A stretch of DNA of 64,000 bases. Origin: Streptomyces sp. NBC_01788. Its GTDB lineage: Bacteria; Actinomycetota; Actinomycetes; Streptomycetales; Streptomycetaceae. Position 1 is the first letter of the stretch. Each line of letters opens with the position of its first letter. The stretch lies in the NCBI RefSeq assembly GCF_035917575.1, contig NZ_CP109090.1:7626001-7690000 (forward strand), read 5' to 3'. Shown one piece after another: positions 32,939-40,537 of this stretch. The notes below the pieces were generated by a model. The model was not told the origin of the DNA. It made no database searches and saw only the letters and a list, made by a program, of their open reading frames with translations. Both the position numbers and the translations under genes were made by a program.

Positions 32939-33772
32939 ATGCCGCCCGTTCGCTCCCGTCTGCTCTACGTCACCGACCTGGCGTACCCGGCCCGTGGACG
33001 CCGCTACTGCGACGAGGACATCCGGCTCACCTCCCGCCTGCGCGAGGACTTCGACCTGGCCCTGTGCAACCCCCGGGACGCCGCCGCGCTGATGGACGCC
33101 TTCGACGCCGTCGTCGTCCGCAACAGCGGACCCGTCCTGGAGTACCAGGCGGCCTACGACGACTTCCGGGCCCGGGCACTGGACCGGAAGACACCGGTCT
33201 ACAACCCGCTCACCGGCCGCGCGGACATGGCCGGCAAGCAGTACCTCCTCGACCTCAGCGCCGCCGGCCGCCCGGTCATCCCCACCGTCGACCGCCCCGA
33301 GGACCTGCACCGGCTCCCCGCGGCCGACCGCTACGTGGTCAAGCCCAAGCTGGGCGCCGACTCCATAGGCCTGCGCACCGTCCCCGCCGGGGAACTGCCC
33401 GGCCTCGCAGACGGCAGCGTCCTCGTCCAGCCGCGCATCGAGTTCGCCTACGAGGTCTCGTTCTACTTCGTCGACCACGACTTCCAGTACGCCCTGTACG
33501 CCCCGGACCCGGAGCGGCGCTGGGAGCTGCGCCCCTACGAACCCTCCCGCGAGGACCTGGAGTTCGCCGAGGACTTCGTCGCGTGGAACACCCTCGCCCA
33601 CGGCATCCAGCGCGTCGACGCCTGCCGTGCCCCGAGCGGCGAACTGCTGCTGGTCGAACTGGAGGACCTCAACCCCTACTTGTCCCTGGACGCCGTCGAC
33701 GACACACGCCGGGAGGCCTTCGTCGCCGCGATGAAGTCGTCCCTGCACCGCTTTCTCGCCGCCACCGGATGA
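32939..33772 (+). CDS. ATP-grasp fold protein of unknown substrate
   Basis: 277 residues. The ATP-grasp pattern is visible: a pre-domain LYVTDLAYPARGRRYCDEDIRLTSRL, lysine strand RYVVKPKLGADSIGLRTV, purine-binding stretch SVLVQPRIEFAYEVSFYFVD, and metal-binding LLLVELEDLNPYLSLD. It would join a carboxylate to an amine or thiol with ATP. Neighbours give no pathway. The position divergent from a TetR gene suggests regulated expression. Confidence 0.78.
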   Translation: MPPVRSRLLYVTDLAYPARGRRYCDEDIRLTSRLREDFDLALCNPRDAAALMDAFDAVVVRNSGPVLEYQAAYDDFRARALDRKTPVYNPLTGRADMAGKQYLLDLSAAGRPVIPTVDRPEDLHRLPAADRYVVKPKLGADSIGLRTVPAGELPGLADGSVLVQPRIEFAYEVSFYFVDHDFQYALYAPDPERRWELRPYEPSREDLEFAEDFVAWNTLAHGIQRVDACRAPSGELLLVELEDLNPYLSLDAVDDTRREAFVAAMKSSLHRFLAATG

Positions 33773-33873
33773 GCCGCCGCCCGCCGCGACGCGGGCGGCG
33801 CTGAACCGGCCGGGCGGCGGCCGCGTATCACTCCCTGGGATGGGGCCCGGACGCAGAGCGTGAGGAGTGCAGT

Positions 33874-34542
33874 GTGTCGACACCGCCCGGACACGGACAG
33901 CCGCACGGCGGGGATCCCCTGGAGCCGGTACGCGTCATCCGGCCCAGACGGACCGACGCCCTCGCCGACCTCATGCGGGAGTTCAGGGAGTACCAGCGGA
34001 GCGCCACCGACGGACCCGCCGAGGACGCGGCGACCGAGGAACTCCCGGCCGCGCCGGCCGGGAGGCCCGCGTCCCGCCATGTGCCGCTCCGGGAGCCGGC
34101 CGGAGCGGGGCGCTCACTGCGCTGGGCCGCCGTCGCGGTCGCCGTCGTCGCGGCCGCGCTGCTCGGTTTCGGCTGCGCCCTCCTGCTGGCAGCCCGGGGC
34201 GGGGCCGCCGGCACGGCGGCCCCGCCGCAGCCCTCCGTGACCGCCGCAGACCCGCCCGCCCGGGCCACGGCCCCCACCGCGGCCTCGTCGGCCGATCCGG
34301 ACGGCCCCGGCACCCTGCGCGAGGGCGACAGCGGCCCGGACGTCACCGCACTGCAAGAACGCCTCCTGCGCATCCCGGACGTCTACCGCGACGGCTCCAC
34401 CACCGGCCGCTACGACGACGAACTGAAGGAGGCCGTCGCCCGCTTCCAGCTCTGGTACGGCATCAGAGGCGACGAGACCGGCGTCTACGGCGACGACACC
34501 CGCCGCGCCCTGGAGTCCCGCACGACGGCCGACGGCGGATGA
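33874..34542 (+). CDS. Membrane protein with C-terminal peptidoglycan-binding domain
   Basis: 222 residues from GTG 33874. An N-terminal cytoplasmic part with RRTDALADLMREFREYQRS precedes one transmembrane helix (about 85-107, LRWAAVAVAVVAAALLGFGCALLL), a Pro/Thr/Ala-rich linker and a PG_binding_1 domain (LREGDSGPDVTALQERLLRI...ARFQLWYGIRGDETGVYGDDTRRALE). It is probably tethered in the membrane and binds peptidoglycan outside. The MITE-like element follows its stop by 29 bases. Confidence 0.85.
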   Translation: MSTPPGHGQPHGGDPLEPVRVIRPRRTDALADLMREFREYQRSATDGPAEDAATEELPAAPAGRPASRHVPLREPAGAGRSLRWAAVAVAVVAAALLGFGCALLLAARGGAAGTAAPPQPSVTAADPPARATAPTAASSADPDGPGTLREGDSGPDVTALQERLLRIPDVYRDGSTTGRYDDELKEAVARFQLWYGIRGDETGVYGDDTRRALESRTTADGG

Positions 34543-34571
34543 ACACGACGACCGCGCGGCGGGCGGGGTCC

Positions 34572-34765
34572 TTAGGGTCTTTCGTTTGGATCAGGCCGGA
34601 TCAGGGAGCGGGGTCTGGTGCCGTGCGTCGCAAGGCGGAGGAGGGCGGCAGGGCGGAGCCCTGCCAATCGACGACAACGCGGCTGGGGGTGCCCCCTGCT
34701 CGAAGAGCTTGGGGGAGCGGTGCCAGGGCCCGCGAGCCCGGCATGATCCAAACGAGGGGCCCTAA
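34572..34765. mobile_element. MITE-like element with imperfect 22-bp terminal inverted repeats
   Basis: The ends at 34572-34593 and 34744-34765 are inverted repeats matching at 19 of 22 positions; both share TTAGGG at the tip and TCGTTTGGATCA inside. The 194-bp interior carries no open reading frame of a transposase but has the hairpin-prone stretch CTGGGGGTGCCCCCTG. The type recalls short intergenic elements found in many Streptomyces genomes. The right end contains the TAG stop codon of the PP2C gene. No clear target-site duplication is visible beyond the tip itself. Confidence 0.75.
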
Positions 34766-37203
34766 GCCGGCTGCGCGGGCACCCGGAGGTCGAGGACGCA
34801 GACGTCGTCGCGGCGTTCGCTCTCCAGCATCGAGGCCAGCAGCGACCCCAGCGCACCGGCCGGGTCGCCACGCCCAGCCGCGGCCGCCCCGGCGAGTCGC
34901 TCCAAGCCCTCCTGGATGCCCTCGCCGGGCCGCTCGACCAGGCCGTCGGTGTACAGCAGCAACCGGTCGCCCGGCTCCAGCCGGCACTCCGCCTCCTCGA
35001 ACATCGGGGTCCCGGTCGCGCCGAGCAGGACACCGTGCGGACGGTCCAGGAAGCGCGGCTCGCCCCGGCGCAGCAGCAGCGGCGGCGGGTGGCCCGCCTG
35101 GGCCCACAGCAGACGGCGCTCGGCCGGCTTGTAGCGGGCCAGCACCATGGTGGCCGTGCGACGCGTGTCACGGGAGTGCAGCAGCAGGGTGTTCAGCCCG
35201 AGGAGCGCGTCCGTCAGCGCCGAACCGGTGAGGATCATGCCCTTGGCCGTGAAACGGAGCTGGGCCATGGTGGCCACCGCGTCGATGCCGTGCCCGGCGA
35301 CGTCGCCGATCACGAACAGCGCGTCGCCGCCCGGAAGTTCGATCGCGCTGAACCAGTCACCACCGACGTGGATCCCCGACTGCGCCGGCAGATAGGCCAC
35401 GTCGACCCGGAGTCCGGCCAGCCGCACGGGCCGCCGGGGAAGCGGCAGCAGCGCGTGCTGGAGCCGGCCCGCCAGCGTCCGCTCGGCCTGGAGGATGCCG
35501 TGCTGCGCCAGGATCGCCCGCTCGCTCTCCACCAGGGCGAGTTCGGCGCTGCGCTGCGCGGTGAGATCCTGCACGAAGCCGTGCACCTGGACCGGGGTGC
35601 CCTCGGCGTCCGGTACGGCCTCGGCGACGACCCGCAGATGCCGTACCCCGGCCGTCGTTCTGATCCGGAACGGCACGTCGAACGGCTTGCCCTCGCCGAG
35701 CAGTTCGCGCACCACCCGGGCGAGTGCGGGTTCGTCCTCGGGCATGGCGAGCTCCGGCAGTTCGGCCAGGCGGACCGGGCCGTCCCCGGGGTCGCGGTCG
35801 CACAACTCGTAGACCTGGTACGACCAGACCGCCTCCTGGGTGACCAGGTTCCAGGTGGCCCAGCCGAGGTGGCCCAGCCGCTGGATGTCCGCGAGGCGCT
35901 GCTCCTGGCGGTCGGAGGACTCGTGCCGCAGCCAGGTGACCACCAGGCCCTCGCCCAGCCGGGCGGCCCGCACCGAGTACATCGACAGTTCCTGGCCGCC
36001 CGGCCCCAGCTCCTGCCGCGCGAACGGCTCGCCCTCGAAGGACTCCCCGCCGCTCAGCGCGTCCAACCAGCCCTGCCACAGCGGCTCCCGGGCGACGGCC
36101 GGCCAGCACTCCAGGACCCGGCGGCCCACCAGTTCGCGTCCGCCCCGGCCGACCACGTCGACGGTCTGCGCCGTCGCGGCGTCGATGCGGTAGTCCTCGA
36201 CCTCGCCCGACGGCGACCGCAGCGGGGTGAGCAGCAGCGTGGCGCCGGGCAGCGCGTCGAACAGGGCACGGACCACGGCCTCGGTACCGTCCCCGGCACC
36301 CGCCACGGCGGGCTCCGGCCGGGTGGCGAAGGCACGCAGCCGGCTCGCGCACAGCCGGGTCATTCCGCGCAGCAACTCCCGGACGTCCGGGGGGAAGGGG
36401 CCGTCTCGGTCGCGCAGCACACCGATGACGGCGTCCGCCGTGTCCCCCTGGAGCACGGGCAGCCAGGCACGGGTGCGCCACGGGCCGTCCGGACCCCCGA
36501 TCGGCACGTACCGCTTGCTGTCCTCGGCGAGGTCCTCCAGCCACAGTTCCTCGCGGGTCTCCAGGGCGTGCCGGGCGGCCACGCCGCTGACCGGCGGAAC
36601 GTGCCGCCACAGGTCGGCGAACGCGTCGTCGACGCCGGCGTGGCCGGTCAGCTCCAGACCTCCGGAGGGCAGCCTCCGGTAGATCACCACGGCGGCGGCG
36701 CCCACGGGCACGGCGACGTGATCCAGCAGACACTGGGCGAGATCCCGTGAGGTGCCGACGCGGACCAGAGCCCTGCCGAACACCGCGAGGACCCCCGAGC
36801 CGCCGTCCCCGTACGGAACATCCGCCCCGGTCTCGGCGGGGCCCGGCCGGGCGGCGGCGGGCGCGGGGTCCTCGGGTGCGGGTGCTCCCGGCTCGGCGTC
36901 GGCCGGATCCGGTCGGGACTCCAGGGCGCCGAGGGTGATCCAGCACTCTTCCATGAGCGTGTGGTCCGCGGTCTTGGAGCGTGCCAGCAGTTCCTCGTAC
37001 GCGGCCTCCGCCCCGCAGCCGGTCAGCGCCATCAGCGCCCCCTTGGCCCGCTCCAGCACGGCCGAGGCCGCCGCCTGGTCCTGGAGCCGGTCGAGCTCGG
37101 CCCGCTGCCTTGCCACCACCTTGGCCAGCGCCGCCATGTCGGGGGCGGTGCCGGACTCCGCGGGAACGGCGGGTTCGCTGGTCACGCGTCGAGCATCGCA
37201 CAT
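34762..37203 (-). CDS. ANTAR-GAF-PAS-PP2C (SpoIIE-type) protein phosphatase
   Basis: 813 residues from ATG 37203 (GTG 37185 and GTG 37221 are possible; none has a good ribosome site). Order: an ANTAR-like segment (about 30-85, AVLERAKGALMALTGCGAEAAYEELLARS), a linker, a GAF domain (~145-290), two PAS-like domains (~310-540; WSYQVYELCDRDPGDG, RIRTTAGVRHLRVVAEAVPDAEG) and a PP2C_SIG phosphatase (~590-810) with metal Asp in GGDWFSAIELPGG and GDVAGHGIDAV and DDVCVLDLRV. Such proteins dephosphorylate anti-sigma-factor antagonists. Its stop codon lies in a MITE end. An ANTAR and a phosphatase in one chain is uncommon. Confidence 0.9.
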   Translation of the reverse strand: MCDARRVTSEPAVPAESGTAPDMAALAKVVARQRAELDRLQDQAAASAVLERAKGALMALTGCGAEAAYEELLARSKTADHTLMEECWITLGALESRPDPADAEPGAPAPEDPAPAAARPGPAETGADVPYGDGGSGVLAVFGRALVRVGTSRDLAQCLLDHVAVPVGAAAVVIYRRLPSGGLELTGHAGVDDAFADLWRHVPPVSGVAARHALETREELWLEDLAEDSKRYVPIGGPDGPWRTRAWLPVLQGDTADAVIGVLRDRDGPFPPDVRELLRGMTRLCASRLRAFATRPEPAVAGAGDGTEAVVRALFDALPGATLLLTPLRSPSGEVEDYRIDAATAQTVDVVGRGGRELVGRRVLECWPAVAREPLWQGWLDALSGGESFEGEPFARQELGPGGQELSMYSVRAARLGEGLVVTWLRHESSDRQEQRLADIQRLGHLGWATWNLVTQEAVWSYQVYELCDRDPGDGPVRLAELPELAMPEDEPALARVVRELLGEGKPFDVPFRIRTTAGVRHLRVVAEAVPDAEGTPVQVHGFVQDLTAQRSAELALVESERAILAQHGILQAERTLAGRLQHALLPLPRRPVRLAGLRVDVAYLPAQSGIHVGGDWFSAIELPGGDALFVIGDVAGHGIDAVATMAQLRFTAKGMILTGSALTDALLGLNTLLLHSRDTRRTATMVLARYKPAERRLLWAQAGHPPPLLLRRGEPRFLDRPHGVLLGATGTPMFEEAECRLEPGDRLLLYTDGLVERPGEGIQEGLERLAGAAAAGRGDPAGALGSLLASMLESERRDDVCVLDLRVPAQPA

Positions 37204-37280
37204 ACCGGCCGGTCCGATCACCGGATTGCCGGCCCGTATTCACGGGGGATCCGGCGCCGGTCGAGCACGGCCGGGGCGTC

Positions 37281-37655
37281 TCACCGGTGCCCCGCGCGCT
37301 CCGCGAGTGCCTCCGTGACCACGCGGACGCCGCGCGCGATGTGCTGGAGTTGCAGCAGTTCGGCGGCGTACAGCTTGATCGTGTGCTCGATGACCGCTTC
37401 GGGCACACCGAGCCGGGGCAGCTCGGCGCGCGCGGTCTGCAGGGCGGTGCGGGCCACCCGGACCTCCTGCTGGACCTGTATCTGCGCATGCCGGGCGAGC
37501 AGGACGGGGTGGCGGATCAGCGCCGGGTAGCTGCCGTAGCGCGCCGGGACCAGTTCGCGGAGCCACTTGGCCGCGGAGCGTTCCCAGTCGTAGCTGCCGG
37601 GGGTTTTGACCTGGCGGGGCCAGTCCGGGCCGAGGCGCGTGGTCGTCTGGGTCAT
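37281..37655 (-). CDS. Conserved hypothetical protein
   Basis: 124 residues from ATG 37655. Mostly helical: YDWERSAAKWLRELVPARYGSYPALIRHPVLLARHAQIQVQQEVRVARTALQTARAELPRLG, then VIEHTIKLYAAELLQLQHIARGVRVV. No transmembrane segment and no known motif. High GC3 and conserved-looking tryptophans support a real gene. The upstream 283 bases contain an AT-rich block (37878-37925, unusual for this DNA) that may hold its promoter or an operator. Confidence 0.7.
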   Translation of the reverse strand: MTQTTTRLGPDWPRQVKTPGSYDWERSAAKWLRELVPARYGSYPALIRHPVLLARHAQIQVQQEVRVARTALQTARAELPRLGVPEAVIEHTIKLYAAELLQLQHIARGVRVVTEALAERAGHR

Positions 37656-37938
37656 GGCATCGCTTCCGGTGTGCGGCGTCGTGCAGGGGTGGGACGACGA
37701 CGGGGTGGGACGACGAGGTGAGCGGCCCCGGCCTAGGGGAGGGCCGGGGCCGCCGCGGGCGCTCGCGCAGGCGATGCCCGACCCGGCACCCCATGTGCCG
37801 ACGCCGGTGGGAGACGGCGGCTCGGGGCCCGTGCAGGGTGGCGCACGTACCGGGGTTGGGCCGGGCCGTGATCCGTGAGCAGTATTTATATATGCCGTCC
37901 GCTTGGCAAGGAGTATGTAAACATTCATGCTCCACCGG

Positions 37939-38862
37939 TCAGTCCCGGAGGAAGAAGTCGTGCTGGTCGGCGATCTGCTCGTACTCCTCCAGCCGGGCCT
38001 GGGTCCGTTCCGGATCGGCGTCGGTCATGGCCTGGAGCAGCGCCGCGCACATCACTCCGGGCGCGGCGTAGGTGTCGAAGACCAGCCGGGGCCCGGTCCC
38101 GGTGGCGAAGGTGACGTCGGCCTCGTCGGCCACCGGCCCGAGCGCCAGGTCGGTGATCACGGCCACCTTGAGCCCGGCGTCGCGGGCCACCCGGACGGCG
38201 GCCAGGGTCTCGTGGGCGTGCCGGGGCATGGAGAAGGCCAGCACCCAGGTGCCGCCGGCCTCCCGGGCCTGCAGCAGCGTGTCGTAGGCGACGCTGCCGC
38301 CGCGGGTCACCAGCCGCACGTCCGGATGGATGCGCCGCGCCGCGTAGGCGAAGTACTCGGCGAGCGACGCCGAGATGCGCAGGCCGAGGACGGTCAGCGG
38401 GGTCGAGAGCGACAGCGCGCGGCCTGTGTCGATCACGAGACGGGGGTCGGCGAAGTCGCGGCGCAGGTTCTCCAGGTTCCCGATCTCCGCGTCGACGGCC
38501 GCCTGGAGTTCGTTGCTCCGGTCCTGCTCGGCCGCGCCCGGCCCGCCCGCCAGCGTCCGCAGCGCGAAGGACTGGAGCCTCTCGCGCAGCGCGGGGTAGC
38601 CGCTGAAGCCGACCGCCGCGGCGAACCGCGTCACCGACGGCTGGCTGACGCCGACCCGGTCGGCCAGCTCCGTGATCGACAGGAACGCGGCCTCGGTGAT
38701 GTTCTCGATCAGGTACTGCGCGATGCGGCGCTGCCCGGGAGACAGATGGGGTCCGTCGAAGATCGTCCTGAGCTGGGACGCGGGGGCGGCCTCCGCCCGG
38801 GGCGCCGTCTTTCCCGAGGTGATCGCGGACGCCTGCGCGCGCGCCTGCTGCGGTGATGACAC
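37939..38862 (-). CDS. MurR/RpiR family transcriptional regulator
   Basis: 307 residues from GTG 38862 (GGAAG at 7 nt; a GTG at 38886 adds eight residues). The N-terminal RpiR helix-turn-helix spans LSPGQRRIAQYLIENITEAAFLSITELADRVGVSQPSVTRFAAAVGFSGYPALRERL; the C-terminal SIS sugar-isomerase domain contains TVLGLRISASLAEYFAYAARRI and GGTWVLAFSMPRHAHETLAAVRVARDAG. It would sense a phosphosugar. The uridine-kinase-like gene at 39020 lies upstream on the same strand, and sugar enzymes are nearby, so a link to that metabolism is plausible but not proven. Confidence 0.9.
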   Translation of the reverse strand: MSSPQQARAQASAITSGKTAPRAEAAPASQLRTIFDGPHLSPGQRRIAQYLIENITEAAFLSITELADRVGVSQPSVTRFAAAVGFSGYPALRERLQSFALRTLAGGPGAAEQDRSNELQAAVDAEIGNLENLRRDFADPRLVIDTGRALSLSTPLTVLGLRISASLAEYFAYAARRIHPDVRLVTRGGSVAYDTLLQAREAGGTWVLAFSMPRHAHETLAAVRVARDAGLKVAVITDLALGPVADEADVTFATGTGPRLVFDTYAAPGVMCAALLQAMTDADPERTQARLEEYEQIADQHDFFLRD

Positions 38863-39019
38863 CGGCGCGCTTCCTTTGTCTCCCACAGAGCCCCAACATA
38901 GTCCAACGCGGCGCGGCCGCCGCCTCGTCGGGTGACCGGGAGTGGATTCGCCGCACGGCCGGGACCGGGCCGGTCGGGCGACCCGCCCGGGACTCGTTGG
39001 CGACCGGGACCGGCCGGGC

Positions 39020-39679
39020 TCAGGCCGCCCGCCTGCCGGGCGGCAGGGCCGACGGCGGCACGATCAGGTCGGCGCGGGACCGGGTCGCCGTGACCAGGTC
39101 GGCGTTGCGCTGGTCGGTGCCCAGGACCCAGGCCACCGCCTCCTGGTGCGACTTGCCGAACTCCTCGTGCCGGGCGACCAGGCGGCGTACGCGCTCCGGC
39201 TCGTCGAGTTCGCAGAACCACACCTCGTCCAGGCGGGGCCGCACCCGCGCCCACAAACCGGTGTCCAGCAGCAGGTAGTTGCCCTCCGTCACCACCAGCC
39301 GGGCCGACGGCGGCACCGGGACGGTGCCCGCGACGGGCTGCTCCAGGACGCGGTCGAAGCCGGGCGCGTACACCGTCTCGTCCGTCTCCTCGCGCAGCCG
39401 CCTCAGCAGCGCCGCGTACCCCGCCGCGTCGAAGGTGTCCGGCGCGCCCTTGCGGTCGCGGCGGCCGAGCCGGTCGAGTTCGGCGTCGGCGAGGTGGAAG
39501 CCGTCCATGGGCACGTGCGCCACCCAGGGCTCCCCGTCCGCGTTCAGCGCCCGCACCACGTGCTCGGCCAGGGTCGACTTGCCGGCGCCGGGGCTGCCCG
39601 CGACCCCGAGGACCGTTCGGTGTCCGGCACGGGGCAGGGCCCGGGCGCGGGCCAGGAGGTCGTCGAAGGTCAGCGGCAC
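39020..39679 (-). CDS. Uridine/pantothenate-kinase-like P-loop kinase
   Basis: 219 residues from GTG 39679. Walker A is GVAGSPGAGKSTLAEHVV; then VPMDGFHLADAELDRLGRRDRKGAPDTFDAAGY (the acceptor site seen in the phosphoribulokinase/uridine kinase superfamily), VVTEGNYLLLD and a lid-like EFGKSHQEAVAWVLGTDQRNADLV. The family phosphorylates nucleosides, pantothenate or sugars; which one here is unknown. Divergent from the phosphoglucomutase/GH65 operon. Confidence 0.85.
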   Translation of the reverse strand: MPLTFDDLLARARALPRAGHRTVLGVAGSPGAGKSTLAEHVVRALNADGEPWVAHVPMDGFHLADAELDRLGRRDRKGAPDTFDAAGYAALLRRLREETDETVYAPGFDRVLEQPVAGTVPVPPSARLVVTEGNYLLLDTGLWARVRPRLDEVWFCELDEPERVRRLVARHEEFGKSHQEAVAWVLGTDQRNADLVTATRSRADLIVPPSALPPGRRAA

Positions 39680-39784
39680 ACGGCACAGTGTGTCACCCGG
39701 TCGGCGGGAACGGATGGGCACAACATGGGCCGGATGTGGCACTCGACACCCTCTCGAAGCCGCGATGCGGGGAAAGGTGCCTTT

Positions 39785-40537
39785 ATGACAGAGCTCGGTC
39801 TGCCCGAAGACATCACCGTCTGCCTCTTCGACCTCGACGGGGTGGTCACCAAGACGGCCGTGGTGCACGCGGCCGCCTGGAAGGAGACGTTCGACGCCTT
39901 CCTGCGCGAGCGGGACGGCGCCGGCTTCCGGCCCTTCGACCCGGTCGTCGACTACGACGAGTACGTCGACGGCCGCCCGCGCGCCGACGGGGTGCGCACC
40001 TTCCTCGCCTCGCGCGGCATCGAACTGCCCGAGGGCGAGCCCGACGACCCGCCGGACGCCCGGACGGTCAACGGGGTCGGCAACCGCAAGAACGAACTCG
40101 TGCTGGAGAAGATCCGTACCGAGGGTGTGGAGGCGTACGAGGGCACCCTGCGCTACATCGGGGCCGTGCGGGCCAAGGGCCTGCGGACCGCGATCGTGTC
40201 CTCCAGCGCCAACACCCGGGACGTCCTGCACTCCATCGACGCCGAACGCCTCTTCGACGTCCGTATCGACGGCGTGGTCGCCCGTGAACGCGGCCTGCCC
40301 GGCAAGCCCCATCCCGACACCTTCCTGGCCGCCGCCCGCGACCTGGGCGTCGACGCCGGGCGGGCCGCCGTCTTCGAGGACGCTCTGGCCGGCATGGAGG
40401 CGGGCCGCTCGGGCCGTTTCGGATACGTCGTCGGCGTCGACCGCGTGGGCCAGCGCGACGCGCTGTACGCGCACGGCGCCGACGTGGTCGTCAAGGACCT
40501 CGCCGAACTTCTCGGCGTGGGAGGAGGAACCGCGTGA
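39785..40537 (+). CDS. pgmB: HAD family beta-phosphoglucomutase-like protein
   Basis: 250 residues from ATG 39785 with GGAAAGG upstream. HAD motif I is FDLDGVVTKT (nucleophile Asp and general-acid Asp), motif II VSSSANTRDVL, motif III Lys in GKPHPDTF, motif IV VFEDALAGMEAG. A helical cap (HAAAWKETFDAFL...PFDPVVDYDEYVDGRPRADGVRTFL) matches beta-phosphoglucomutases, which convert beta-glucose 1-phosphate to glucose 6-phosphate. The stop overlaps the start of the GH65 gene (GTGA). An unusually large cap suggests a fused-family subtype. Confidence 0.9.
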   Translation: MTELGLPEDITVCLFDLDGVVTKTAVVHAAAWKETFDAFLRERDGAGFRPFDPVVDYDEYVDGRPRADGVRTFLASRGIELPEGEPDDPPDARTVNGVGNRKNELVLEKIRTEGVEAYEGTLRYIGAVRAKGLRTAIVSSSANTRDVLHSIDAERLFDVRIDGVVARERGLPGKPHPDTFLAAARDLGVDAGRAAVFEDALAGMEAGRSGRFGYVVGVDRVGQRDALYAHGADVVVKDLAELLGVGGGTA

